A stretch of 64,000 nt of DNA from NCBI GenBank assembly GCA_002224055.1, contig AZLU01000001.1:287329-351328 (forward strand), read 5' to 3'. Under the pieces are notes generated by a model, which made no database searches, was not told where the DNA came from, and saw only the letters and a list, made by a program, of their open reading frames with translations. Each line of letters opens with the position of its first letter. Positions within the stretch are counted from its first letter, which is position 1. The translations under genes and the position numbers were made by a program. This DNA comes from Pezizomycotina sp. ARF18. Its lineage: Eukaryota > Ascomycota. Below are positions 13,291-25,618 of the stretch, in pieces.

Positions 13291-15009
13291 CTAAAATACA
13301 CGCGCTCCACTACGACTACGAGCCCATTCACTCCCGAAGAAATCGTCCGAAGTCGAGCAGAGCGGGAAGTTCTCCCACTCCCGGCTCGCAATCTCATCCG
13401 TCAGCTCCTCCTCATCCTGCAGGATCTTCTCCTCGTCGGAATCATTATCAGGCGCTCCATCGTCCGAGTCGTCTGCAGCACCGCCTATTGCGAGCTTCGC
13501 GGACTCCATCTTTTCCGAGCCGGAAGCCTGATCCCTGCGACCACTGGAAGAAATTTGACGGGTCCCACATCCGCTTAATCAGCCGTAGCTTCTGCCTGTT
13601 GTCGCCGTAGTATCGATCTCGTGCATCTCAGGGTCCATCGAACCGTCGGGAAGTTAGCGAAAACTGCGTGTCCCTGCATAGAGTATTCGCGTAGACGCTC
13701 CTTAAACTTCCGCCGGAAGCCACGCATGTCTCTCTCAAGCCATTTTTCCGTCCACGAGAGCATGAGGTAGGCGTGGTATATTGCGGCCGCCAGCGGAATG
13801 CGGTGTCGCCGCGCTCTTTATCTTTTGCTTTACCGCCAGAGTGGATGAAGGTCATTTGCATCTGCCCTTGCTCTCCTGCGAACTGCCGACGGAATTCGTA
13901 CATCTCAGATCGGAGGATGGATGTGATATTCCTGATCCGAGACTCCTCGTTGATGAAACGAAGGAAGTGTATATGCTGTATGACTGGTTCGACGGAAACG
14001 CCTTCTTTGTTTCTTCCGACCACTGAGACACTAGCGTCTCGTGAAAGAACCGCGATGATTTCTCAGGAGGGAGCGGCGCTTCAGCTGCCGCGCGAGCTCG
14101 TTATTCCTAATACGCATGTCAATCTCGTCGTCGAAGCCAGTCTTGTTGCCGTTATAATAGACGATGAATCGAACCGCCGGCTCACCTACCACCCTGAGCA
14201 TCCATCATCCACGTTGTGTCTATGGTCATCGGCCTGGACCAATCTGCCGTGTAAAACGACCTCATGGTACTCATGAAATCGTTCATCCCGCCCGGCCTGG
14301 GAACCAGTTGTACCTACCGCCAACGACGACGCCGTCCTTATTTTTCAGCTTTTGCAGGTATAACTTCATCTCGACCACGACGCCGAAATTCCCACTACCG
14401 GCGCCGCGAAGGGCCCAAAACAGTTGCCCTTCTTCGACTTCGGGTCGTCCTTATCGGTTACTTTAACAAGCTCCCCGTCTGCAGTCACGATGCTAATTTC
14501 TTTTACATTATCGCATCCCATACCAAACGACCGCGTGAATGGCCCCAGTCCGCCGCCGAGGATAAACCCACTAACACCCACGGTGGGGCAACGGCCGCCG
14601 TTGATTATGTACTCGTTATACTTTCCATTCACGAGTTTCTTATAAGCGTGTCCCCACAGCGCGCCGCCTTGTACCGTTACCGTTTTCGAGCCATGTGTAA
14701 ACTGGTGCTCTTCATCTTGCAGAGGTCCAGCAGGATGCCTTCGACGCCGTGGAGGCGCCGGAGTACGAGTGACCACCGTTTTTGATCGTTATGGGATCTT
14801 ATGTGCTCTTGCTTTAGAGATTATGCTCTGCACCTCGGCGGCGTTGCGAGGCTGGACGACGCCGGCGGGACGGGAGAATCGGAAGAGGAGGTTGGACGTG
14901 GCGACGGAGCGCTCGTATTCGGTTTGTCCGGGTTTGTAGATCGGACAGATTGGGCGGATTTGAAAACGCCCTTTGACTTGAAGATTTCGGTGATTTCTTT
15001 GCTGGACAT
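13291..15009 (-). CDS. FAD-linked oxidoreductase, berberine bridge enzyme type
   Basis: This is a vanillyl-alcohol-oxidase-superfamily flavoenzyme with an N-terminal PCMH-type FAD-binding domain and a C-terminal BBE domain; such fungal enzymes oxidise sugars, alcohols or secondary-metabolite intermediates. On the minus strand the FAD-domain motif NGGHSYSG (about 14782-14755) supplies the His expected for covalent flavin, and GRCPTVGVSGFILGGG (about 14598-14550) supplies the Cys of bicovalent BBE enzymes. LFWALRGAG-like residues follow near 14420. The BBE end is seen as KLRLIKRMWDPSNFFQW (about 13600-13550), followed by an unusual acidic Asp/Glu tail of about 60 residues to the stop at 13291. 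The ATG at 15009 begins MSSKEITEIF, with no secretion signal, so the enzyme may be intracellular. The frame slips several times with motifs preserved on both sides. Confidence 0.8.
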
Positions 15010-17525
15010 GGCGGGCAATAATCTAGTGGGCGTCGAAGATCAATACAAGTACCGCTATTAACTAATATATTTTAGTCGGCTATTCCGTAGTCCTCGATTC
15101 TTGGCTTTCTATAATTACTAGTACGAGATGCAATAGTCCAGAAAGGTAAGGGTGGTTTAAATACTCGTAGAATCTGTATCCAGGAGTCACCATTGCGGGC
15201 CCCATTATACTCTAAGCAAATAAGATGCTAATGTGGAAAAGCTATCCTGTTTGGTAATTCAACTAGGGGTATAGTATCCTTTGCAAATATCAAAGATCTG
15301 TTGAATCACTATCAGAGTATCTGACGGGTCTCCATCGTACAAGGCCAGAGAGAAATATGATATGAACGTAATTAGTCCTCTCACTAGACTCGACAAATAG
15401 CACTCCACGACCTTCGTTCCGATATATCGCAAGGCTAGGCTCAAGCCTGGGTCCTATTTAAAAGATCGAGATAGAATGATGCATAGTGTATCAATTAGTT
15501 CTCATGAAGCTTTTTTTGTATGTATTATGTACTAGGTCCTCTAGATTGCTACACGAAGTCTCTCTATGTACTAGTATTTTATATTTGATGGCATTGTATG
15601 AATGAGTTGCAAGAGGATGGCTTGGAAAATGCCATCGCGACATTTCATGATTGTATAACCATAGTGTGCCGCCACGCCGTTCGAACTTACGATAATTTCT
15701 TTCTATTGTGTGGGACAAGAGTTTCTACTACAACTTTCTGTGGCATTCTCTTTGTAATCTCTAAGGTGCTACATAGAAGCATCTGGCAGTCGTTAGAACA
15801 ACGTGATGCTGAGTAAGTGGTCGAAGGTTTGTCACTGTGCAAGGTATCACATTTTAAATCACAGTTAAAGTTCCCTCGTACGACAGTGTATAGAGCAGAG
15901 CGACTAATAACGTCAATATAGGACTATATAGTTTTTTACAACTTCTGATACACGCAGCGTTTCTAACTCAGCCATTATCCCAACCTTTCCGGCGTCGTTA
16001 CTGCTCCGGCGCTTATAGTTCGCTGTCGCCTCAAACTTGTTTGCTTTCGTTAGAGGGCGCTTGTTCTTCGCGAATGCCAGTGCCCTAGCCGGCATAGTTC
16101 TTGACTGCTTTCATCACTAACGCTTCGTTATTTGTCTTGCTTTGAAATCAGCAGTCTTAGCATAGGAGCCGCGAAGGTTGTATTTGTGTCTCCGCATTCG
16201 CATAGATGGGCCGTCGCAACAGCTTGCAGATTTATAAAATTTACTCTAGGAGAAGTTTGCTATTATCATACCATACTCTCCGTCTTGCGTTTGCTCGTGA
16301 CTCGCGAATAAATTCTCCTTGCTCTCCGCTTGACGTATTTCCGTACTATTAGCTGCAGATTTTATATTTAATAAATCGTAAACTACAGCCTCGTGCCTGA
16401 TACAAAACCTTTCGTCAAATCTCTCGCAGACCTCCCACTACTCTACCTGACTATTCACATGCAGCTTTCTCCAAAAACCAATTCGATTCCCTTCTTCCAA
16501 AAAGTCTCGTGATTAATTTATTTTCTGGTAATACGCTGCCGCAATGTCTATTTCAGAAGGAGAAGGGGATGGGGTACGGCAAACAATCGAAGTTAAGGTA
16601 CGCCACCCGTCCCGATTTTAGCTGGCGTCAACCGCCAGACGCGTACAGGCGGCAGCTAGAGATTCAAGATTTTCAGAATAAAACACGCTGTGCGGGTAAA
16701 CTTAACTATGATTAGCAAATCCTGTCACTCGTTGGCGCCATTGCGTGTTTGTTCTCCACCCTCTAGAAGCACAAAACCCGATGCCTGCAGGTTCATTTAC
16801 ATTGTGAGCAGCGAATTATATGCCGCGGGAGGAATATCTAAACCTGGATCAGGGATAACGTCTTGGAAAGTAGAAGCTTTTGGGCTTCCAATCCTGCGCC
16901 CCACTTTTAGAAGGTGGACCAGGTTTAAACACTCCCCGTACCGTGAAAAGCAGATTGAGCAGATGAGCTTGTTATTGTTCAGGGCACGAATGGGGCAGGT
17001 TCAGCCACGTTTGGGGCGACAGCCAATCCCCACCCTATGAATCGCAGGGGTGTGTCAAGGATGCGCGCACGGATGGGATTTCGCAGGGCCTCCGACGAGC
17101 GAATCCTCTCATCAAAAAAAAACACCGAAATAGAAAGTGGATATTTCCAGCTAATTCGTACAAATACAAAACCGTCAGCCTTGTTCTCCATGATCGTTGA
17201 GCGCTTTTTCTTTCTCTTTCTCTTTCTCTTCTCATATCTTATACCCATTGCTGGTTGTAAACGTCAAACCAGGGTACGACGTCAACGATTAGGAAAAGAT
17301 CGATGGGGCTCGTGTTCGCCGCTCCTGGTTGACTTCAGTTTGCCCTTTTTTTCGTGATCAACGGTATCGACTAGGACTCATCCAACGAAACCCGGTTCCA
17401 ACAGCGAAAGAGAACAACCATTCCCGAAAGACCCCAGAGAACCGTGATCCTTCTTTTTTTCTACGAATCTAACAGTCCATCCAAACGTTATAAATCCAAC
17501 AACTCCCCTCCTCCGCTATACCAAG
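15010..17525. other. Intergenic region, no recognisable gene
   Basis: Short open frames (for example 15259-15444 minus, 15598-15816 plus, 16509-16715 plus, 16690-17040 plus) have no family resemblance. The right end, about 17350-17525, is pyrimidine- and adenine-rich and should be the 5' leader of the carboxypeptidase gene. Confidence 0.4.
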
Positions 17526-19831
17526 ATGGCAAAGCTGCTATCCTCGAAAAAACGTATCGCGACAGCGGTAATAGCGATCGCAGTGTTACTCACCGTCATC
17601 CTCGTACCCACGCTCGTCCTCACACTACGCGCGAAAGCGCACTCCAACAATGGGCCATCGTACGGTTCAAGAGAGGGGTTGAGTTATCCACCGACGCCAG
17701 AGGTAACGGTTCGGCATTCGAAGCACCATCCGAACGTTACTGTGTCGTTTAAGGAGGTATGATTTTGAAGTTGAAAAAAGCGTTTCTGGCGCTGGTCACA
17801 AAGTTAGACGTCATAACTGACTGGGCGCTGATGACCGGTTAATATAGAACAAAATCTGCGAAACGACGCAGGGCGTTAAATCGATAGCGGGTTACGTGCA
17901 CCTCCCACCGGGCACGCTGGGCGACTTTGGGACGAGGCAGGATTATCCGATTAATAGTTTCTTCTGGTGTATGTTCTCTCACACTACGTCCGGGGATTTA
18001 ATAGTTGCAAGACCCTATTAAACTGACTAAACGTTCGCGCGAGATAGTTTTTGAGTCCAGGGATAAACCGAACGAGGCGCCTGTATCGTAAGTGCTCCGC
18101 TTGAGATCAAATTAAAAGGAAGGTAGCGGGCGACAAATTCTAATCCGTCTGTCGGTTCGTAGGGTATGGATGAACGGCGGCCCGGGTTCATCTTCCCTCA
18201 TAGCTGCCTCACTGAGAACGGCCCCTGCTGGATCAACCACGACTCCGCCAGCAGCCGTTTAAACCAGTGGTCGTGGAACAACCACGTCAACATGCTATAC
18301 TTCGACCAGGTCCGTTCCATCCTCATCCTTCCAACTTCCCTCTACCCAAGAAAGCTAACAGTTAGTCTCCTCTGTAGCCAAACAAGTCGGCTTCTCCTAC
18401 GACACCCTAACCCCGGCGTCCTCTCCTTCGGCGACGGCGGCGACGCCGCACAGCTTCCCTACACCCCACCGCACTTTGTCCAAAACGCAACCAACTACGC
18501 TGGCGTATTCTCCTCCAACAACGTCAACTCCACCGCCAACACTACTGCCATCGCGGCACAGGCGTTCTGGCACTTCGCCCAGGTCTTCTTCGACGAGTTC
18601 CGCAGTACGGCCGCTAGACGATAAAGTATCCATTTGACGGAATCATACGGCGGGAATACGGGCCTTGGTTCGCGGCTGAGATCGAGGAAACGACGGATAA
18701 AATTAACGACGGAAGTTTAATTACACGGATGCTATTCCGCTACGCATTGGTAATTTGGGGATCGTAAACGGTGCGTTGACGATGATTTGGCGATGGAGTC
18801 GTACGCGCGTATAGTCTATAATAACACATACGGCCTGAAATTCGTTTCGGAAGAATGGTACGATACGTAATGACCAACATTACAAAAAGGGCGGAATACG
18901 CGATAGCATACGAGAGTGCGCGAAGGCGGTTGCGAAAACCGACAGCGGGAACGAAAGGGGATGATCGGGGTGTAAATGAGATTTGCATGCAGGCGCTGAA
19001 TTTGGAGAACGATGATATCTGGGGGTATGATTTACCGGATGATATATACCAGCCGAACGTCTACGACTTCAGGAATGAGGATTGGGATCCGCTGCCGGAG
19101 AATTACATGCAGGGGTTTTTGAATAATGTTGATGTTCAGAGGGATTTGGGCGTGCCGGTTAATTTTAGTAGTAGCTCTAATGCGGTTTATGACGCATTTT
19201 CAGGTAAACCAGCGGCTTCTGTCCATTACTCTTTCTCCTTCAATCAGAGGCCTGTTCGAAGACGATATACTAATAGAGGGCTTTTTAATTGAAGTGACCG
19301 GCGACGAAACCCGCCCTAACACCACCAACAAGATCTCCTACCTCCTCGATCGCGGCGTGCGCGTGACAATGCTCTACGGCGACGCGGACATAATCTGCAA
19401 CTGGTTCGGCGGCGAAACCGTATCCTCAGCATACCCTACTCTCACATCTCCGACTTCCGGTCCTCGGATACACGGACCTCATCGTAAACGATAGCTATGT
19501 CGGCGGGCAAACAAGACAGTACGGGAACTTCAGTTTTACTAGAGTCTACGATGCCGGACACATGGTGCCGTGGTATCAACCGGAGACCGCGAGCGCGATT
19601 TTTAATAGGGCGATGAGTGGGAGGGATATTGCGACGGGGAAGGTTGATTTGAGTGGTGGTGCGGTGTATAGGACGAATGGAACGGAGAGGTGCGATGGGA
19701 TTATGATAAGGTGCCGAAAAAGCATGAGAGGGAGTGTTATATTCTTGTTGGGAAGTTTGTGTACGGAGGAGCAGTGGGAGGGTGTTATGAACGGGTCGGC
19801 GGTGATTAAGGATTACATTGTCCAGAACTGA
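17526..19831 (+). CDS. Serine carboxypeptidase, peptidase family S10, membrane-anchored
   Basis: This is an alpha/beta-hydrolase peptidase that removes C-terminal residues in the secretory pathway or outside the cell. Residues 10-33 ([20 protein letters not shown] region) form a signal anchor. Introns with matching frames are visible at 17757-17847, 17969-18047 and 18088-18162, and a fourth runs from about 18310 to 18374. Splicing yields [11 protein letters not shown] and TENGPCWIN, the S10 oxyanion region. The nucleophile motif TESYGG lies at about 18638-18655, the catalytic Asp region [12 protein letters not shown] near 19376-19411 and the His motif [11 protein letters not shown] near 19554-19583. 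Several one-base slips separate these motifs; in the GGPGSSS region one G appears to be lacking from a GG pair. With all three catalytic residues and splice sites kept, I read it as a working gene in an imperfect assembly. Confidence 0.85.
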
Positions 19832-21160
19832 GCAGATGGATGGATCTTAGATGGTCTTTTTTACCATTTTCTTTTGCATTTTACTTGGACGGTGTTTGGA
19901 CACTGATTTCTTGGATACTTTTCGGATATTAGAAGATAGACAGCGAGCTAACGCATTTTCGTTTCTTTCATGTGCACATTTGTTTCACGTCGCGATCATG
20001 GTAGATATCTGAAGTGCCCAGAATCAAATTTCAAACGTTCTTGATGAGAGATATCCGTAGCGGATGAATGTGAGGACTGCTATTTCGTGTAGTTCCTATG
20101 CGAAGGGATTGATCAATTGAGACATGGTGAAGCTCTCCGAAACACACCTTTCGGCGTCCGAGTATTCTAAGCATAAAGATACTTGTAAATGAGACTCTGC
20201 GGGACTCGACCAGCCAAATCAGACCAGGGTTTCTAGTACCGTGTTGGAAACTACGACAGAGCTTTCAACGATCGAAGAAGAAACTGAAAATAGTGGACTA
20301 CCGCGGATCCAGAACTTATACCAGGTTCGGATGCGGAACCCTGAGCGGCTTTTATACGTAGATCTCCGGGGATAAGATCTGCGACCGACTTATCTCCCAG
20401 TGAATACTTGGAATAGACTTCTACATGCAGAATTCGCGACCTGAATCCTGTTTCCAAGCCCAGACTCCCGCTATAGATATACGAGAATCATTCTGCCACG
20501 ATATTCCTTTTCCTCTGGCGTGGCGTCAGCGCAACTCAGAAAGAAAACTTCGGGAGCTCTCATCGCCTACGAAACACGACTCGTGTCGTCTCGTGATCGT
20601 AGGATTGGCCGCCAGGAGGTTGGCGTCGGAAGTGCCCCGGAGATTCGATTTCTTCAGCCGCGGTATCAAATACCGCAGTTCACCTCCGGTGTATCTCGTT
20701 CTCTCGCCTCGCAGACAACCCGACATCTCAGCCCACCATGTGAAGCAGAAGCAAATCTCGCAGACGCCACCCATTCATTCTATCCTTGCATCTGGACCGG
20801 TTCGGCAGACGGCTGTTCCTTTTCTAAAATTTGTTGAGCATTCCATACCGCACTTCCGGACTCGCCATCGAGTTTAGCGCAGCCTTGTGGTAGAAATAAT
20901 TATTTTGTGGTGTGATATGTACTACTGAAAACCCCGAGTTGCGGATTGACGTGGCATGGATTTAAGGAGCCCTGCTAGTACAATACGAGAAGCTGCGACA
21001 GGTGCCGAGCTCGTTGTTGAGAAGCTTTAAATAGGCTCGTGTGTCCTTTTCTTCGGGACTGTTTCCATGACAAGGGTTCAATACAGTTATTCCTCAAGAC
21101 ATAAAATTTTTTCAAAAACTTCAGACACAAAAAACAAAGAATAGCAATACACGAAAAGCA
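19832..21160. other. Intergenic region
   Basis: It contains an open frame of 150 codons at 20425-20877 (plus) with overlapping frames on both strands but no recognisable domain. The last 150 bp should be the leader of the TANGO2-like gene. Confidence 0.4.
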
Positions 21161-22441
21161 ATGTGTATACTACTGGTATCAACAGCGCACCCGAATACCC
21201 TTTCATCTTACTCTTCAATCGCGATGTAAGTATTTCAAATCCCCTCTCCCAGCCAGCTATTCGAATTCTTCCTTGCGTTGTCCTCGAGCTTCAGCTTTAT
21301 ACCGCAGCATTTTTCGGCGCCCCGATTAACAAAACTCTCACGATCAGGAATTCCTAACCCGCCCCACCGCCCGCGCCTCCTGGTGGCATCCCGACAGGAC
21401 ACTCCGGCGCCGCCACGACCTCCGAATCCACCGACTCCTCCTCGTCTTCTTCCCCGCGTCTCCGCTTTCACCTCCAACTCGCCGCACGACATCCTCTCCG
21501 GCCGCGACTCGTCGCCCCACTCATGCACCTGGCTCGGCATAACCGCTCCGGCCGCATATCAGCCCTCACAAATATCTGCGAATCCTCCGACGACGCCGCA
21601 TACGGTCCCGCCGGTCCCGCGGCGAAGCGCCGCTTTTATTCCTCGATTCGAATACACCCACGGATACGTGGATTAAGAAGGTCGTAGAACAGGACGGGTT
21701 CGATGGTATCGGCGGATTAAGTCTCTTCTGCTGCGAGAAGGGTGTATGGGCGTCGTGTCCAACGGTGACAAAACGCAAGAGTTGAGAAGCGGTATGAAGT
21801 CGATACGCCGGCGAAAAGGGGTACGTTCGGGGTTAGTAATTCGAGTATACGCGGCCGTGGCGAAGGTAGCCGTTGGACGGATTTACTCGAAGCTGCTGTC
21901 GCGGACGCACTACTGCAGACATCGTCCGCGGAAATTACCCAGGAGGAAGGGAAGAAAGTATTGGTAGATAAGCTATTCGAAGTATTAGCACGAAGGGACC
22001 CTGCCGGACCGCGAATCCGACGTCCGGCTGAAGCACTCAAGGGCAGCGTCTTCATACCCGAAATGCACTGGCACGAGCACGTCCTCGACGAGATGCGGCC
22101 GACGCTAACATCCCCATTATTGAAACGCACGCGCACCTCGATGGTTTACACGGATTGGATGGTATAGATAGTGCGCTAGGCGAACCTGCGGGATACAGGA
22201 GATTGAAGGAACACTTGGACGATATTATGGAGGGACTGTTACGGAGGGGGAAGAGGAACAGGAGGAGATTGTGTATAGAAGGATAAGAGGTACGGACGAA
22301 AGAGCAGACGGTTATAATTGTTGATAAGAGCGGACACGCGACGTTTGTTGAGAGACTTTACACGATGGGGAGCGGCGGCTTGGGGAGGAGGAGAGGGATA
22401 GGGTTTTTGAGTGGGATATTGAGGGGTGGGCGATGATATAG
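21161..22441 (+). CDS. TANGO2/NRDE-family protein
   Basis: TANGO2 proteins are cytosolic or mitochondrial proteins linked to Golgi organisation and to lipid or heme handling; their chemistry is unsettled. The start at 21161 gives MCILLVSTAHP, then EYPFILLFNRD, and an intron (GTAAGT at 21226 to AG at 21346-21347) joins directly to EFLTRPTARASWWHPD, recreating the family's NRDE signature across the splice. Further hallmarks are HDILSGRDS and WLGIT, with GRISALTN, near 21480-21570, CCEKG near 21728 and the C-terminal GHATFVERLYTMGSGG near 22332-22375. The stop is at 22439-22441. Length near 390 residues suits the family, which runs about 275-400. Single-base slips occur, including a missing G shortly after the start. 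Confidence 0.85.
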
Positions 22442-23444
22442 TAGAAGGTCGTGAAACTGGCGGTGGAGAGAGCTTGATCGCGATTGTAATCTTTCAACAG
22501 CTTAGCACTGCAGGATGTATATTAATGGCATATTAGTGCATATGATCATGGAACATGGGACGGTTTTCCGTGTATGGAATGAGAACGGGCAGCGAGTTAT
22601 TTGGGTCGGGGAATATATGAGGCTAAAGTGAAATCGAAAGAGATATTGTATAACGTAGGAATGGACCATCTCTGGTAAGGATAGCTCTGGTCTTTACGCG
22701 AATTTTATGTAGCTAGAGGTCTGGAATTCGGTCCGAACTTTTTCGGGGATTGTCTGTCATACTTCCGCCCTTCGTGGCGGCGGTTTGGATGGAAGCCTCC
22801 TGAAATTGAAAAAATTGTATTCGATATATACGTCATCATCATACCCACAGGGATGGGACTATTAAGCCGTCCTCAATAGAAAGCACGGATAGTAGTAGCT
22901 GTTCTGTGAATGGTAAATCGCAGTTCACCTATCGTCCGTGTACTGTACTCTATTTTTCTTTAGATCTTGTTTCATTCAACATCCTAGTACTTACATCACT
23001 AACGTCTAAATAGTTTTAATCTCTAGCCATCGGCGTTGAATTTATCTCATGAATTACGTTCCCTACGGATAATTTTGTGCTGAGCTACGAGTGTATTATT
23101 CAGAGTATTTGGGGAGAGTAAATAATTTCACAAGTGAGTATCCGATTCGCATCTATGTTTTGCGGATGAGACTGGCCTGGAGCTCAAGTAACCTCTAACT
23201 TTCCGTGTCCAGTCTTCCCCTCTCAGCTTCCTCGCTTCCTTGGTTCAAGAAAACCTTCTCCTGTGAGTCGAAACTAACCGTACTAAGTTTTGAGTCCCCC
23301 CAAAGAGAGTATACTAGCGTTCAATATCTGGTTCGAAATCGCTCACAGAAGGTTATTGCTCTCCTTTATTAACACAACTTTGTTTTCTCTCGTTACTAGA
23401 AGCGGTTCACTCGTTCTTTTCACGACCAGTCAAACGACGGGAAG
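22442..23444. other. Intergenic region
   Basis: No protein motif or RNA gene was seen. The last few hundred bases are probably the promoter and leader of the small gene at 23445, with an intron-like segment around 23340-23440. Confidence 0.4.
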
Positions 23445-23822
23445 ATGTCGTCTCTGCTGCGCCACTCCCTGCTCCAAAACATCAACAGCAAAAACAAGCT
23501 ACACTAAACGCGCGCCTCTACACGATGCCGCTCTCTCGAGCTGCAGGATCAAGGCCCCGAAAGTTCAGCTGGAGTATTATTAGCAGAGGGAATAAGGAGG
23601 ATACGCCTCCGCAAGGACGAGCTCGGTGCGGAAATGTTCGCGAGGGCGATGCGGCTCGAGTACGATATCGAAAAAACCCACCGTGTCTGCCGGAGCATGT
23701 CCGCGAGGAGATTTTATGGTGAGGCACATCATATGGGCAATAGATTTCAGCGACTGGGGACGGGGCACGAGATCGATGCGGACGATTGGGAGGAGAACTA
23801 CGGAGATCAAATTCCCTTCTAG
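23445..23822 (+). CDS. Small hypothetical protein, about 120 residues
   Basis: The ATG at 23445 begins MSSLLRHSLLQNINS. After one or two slips the frame reads a charged helical protein (IRRIRLRKDELGAEMFARAM, about 23600-23660) and ends with DADDWEENYGDQIPF and a stop at 23820-23822. The orderly amphipathic composition and the clean C-terminus suggest a real conserved fungal protein, perhaps mitochondrial from the Arg/Ser/Leu start, but I cannot assign a function. The coding frame between 23490 and 23560 is uncertain. Confidence 0.5.
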
Positions 23823-24230
23823 ATAAGAGACAGAGAGCAGCAAGATGTTTTTGTTTTCTAGTCTTCAATTACGCGATACGTAAAACTTGAAAAATTGTGG
23901 CCTCGATCGAAGATTCATACGTTCAAGTTTGTTTCTTTTTCTTCGCATACTATGGTACTAGACAAGAGAGAAGAAAGGCACGAGAGCTAGAGGGGAGGTT
24001 GTAGAGTAAATTGGCTTTAAGTATTCTATTATTATTAACTACCTAACTACTTCTGATAAGACTTGAGAGAACGAAAAGAGGGGAATGAACAGATGGAACT
24101 GAGAATATTAAATGGAGATTCTTTTGCTACTATAGTAATTGACTTCTTCCTTTGTTAAGGAATGGTTGGAAAGAGCAGAAAGTGATGATATATATATATA
24201 TATAATGTACCCTACTCGTCCCCTTCTAAC
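23823..24230. other. Convergent intergenic DNA with TA microsatellite
   Basis: This holds the 3' flanks of two converging genes. A (TA)n run of about eight units lies near 24189-24204. Confidence 0.6.
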
Positions 24231-25618
24231 TTAGTGGATCTTCGAGAACACCTCATCCTCCAACCAGTCTAACGAAACCTGCGCCAACCTCGCTCCGCAC
24301 CAAACTGACAATGCTCCCAGCTCCCAAATCCGTCCTAAAAAGGTGATACGTCCCCTTATCCCTAGCTCCCTCGCAACCTGCTCCGCTGCCCCAACATCGT
24401 AACATCATTCTGCCCGCTACCAACAAACACCGGCACACGGATCTTCTCCAAAACGCCACCGCCGAGGTTAATCGCACTCATTCTAGTAACTAACTCGTAC
24501 GGCGACGTAAACGTCGAAGCTGAACATGCCTTGGTCGAAGAACCACCTGAACTGGCTGTTTGCCTGTCCGGAGTTGTATATTTCGTGAATGATGTTGTCG
24601 AAGGCGGTTTTGTTGTGGCTGTTGTAGGCTTCGGAGAGGAAGGGGGCATGGCGGACATGGTCGCGTTGGCGAGGAGTATAGTCCGTCGATGGCGAGGACG
24701 GCGGCGAAGCGGTGTTCGCGGCTTGCGGCGACGGGGGCTAGAGTTCCGCCGAAGGAGATTCCTTCGAGTGCCATTTTTGGTGTCGACGTACGGTTGTTTT
24801 TCGAGGTAGTCGACGACGGGCGTGACGACGTCCCACCAGTTCGGTATAAAACCAGATTCTGTTTTCTGCGCGGGGTAGGTTGACCGGGTCCTCGAAGGTG
24901 ACGAAGTTATACCCGCGCTCGATGACGCGCGTACCTAGCATGTGCCACATTGCCTCCTGGCTACCGTCGAAGCCGTTGCAGACTACGATCGTCGGGCGCT
25001 TACAGTTCTTATCCTTCGTGGCCGTCCACACGATAACAGGAATCTCAAACCCCCGCTATCTTTACTACTCTTCAGCGTCACCTGACACCAGGATTACTCT
25101 CCAGCGCGTTAGCTTTATCAAAGTTACCAAGCGCTCTATCCCATCCTTCATAAATCCTCGGATCGCTCTGATTCTCGTGAATGAAGAAGTCCGCGGCTCT
25201 GTAATAACTCGCCGCGCGGTAATACGCTTCCTTCGCGCTAGCGCTGTGTTTTTTGCTATCAATCCCTCCGCGATTCCCTCGACTTGAGTCGCCAGGTAGT
25301 GGAAGCTGGAATAGAACGATTCGAAGTCTCCGGGGATTATTTGGGATGCGGCGCGGAGGACTTCGCCGGTGGAGGAGCCGCCGCCGTCGGCGAGGACATG
25401 TATTCTTCGAGTATGAAGGAGAATTCGGGGTCCGGGGAGAGCTTGTACATGTAGGCGGAGCCGTTGATGTCGGCTGGGCCTTTGAGGTTGCGTCGGGGTT
25501 CCAGGAGGCGCCGCCGGGTTCGGAGGGGAGGGGCCGGGATGTTGGTGGCTGAGGCGGTGGTAGGGAGGGCGGAGGAGAGGTAGGGGAGGAGTGAGAGGAG
25601 GATGGCTTGGGAGAGCAT
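24231..25618 (-). CDS. Secreted alpha/beta hydrolase (esterase/acylhydrolase type)
   Basis: The chosen start at 25618 gives a signal peptide (MLSQAILLSLLPYLSSALPT). A helical cap region follows with GEVLRAASQIIPGDFES near 25370-25310 and YYRAASYYRAADFFIHEN near 25220-25170, as in the fungal hydrolases related to 2,6-dihydroxypseudooxynicotine hydrolase. The hydrolase fold then shows RPTIVVCNGFDGSQEAMWHM (about 24994-24935), a GPGQP-like turn, and the nucleophile elbow GISFGG (about 24762-24745). The segment KIRVPVFVGSGQNDVT (about 24450-24405) should contain the acid, and the final frame ends DWLEDEVFSKIH with a stop at 24231-24233. Length near 460 residues is normal. Several single-base slips interrupt the frame. 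The substrate is unknown. Confidence 0.8.

Noticed and set aside
16509-17040. Two overlapping plus-strand frames before the carboxypeptidase
   Set aside because: No domain, no signal peptide and no splice evidence linking them to the downstream gene.
21717-22136. Minus-strand frame of 139 codons
   Set aside because: It lies antisense to the TANGO2-like gene, whose family motifs decide the strand.
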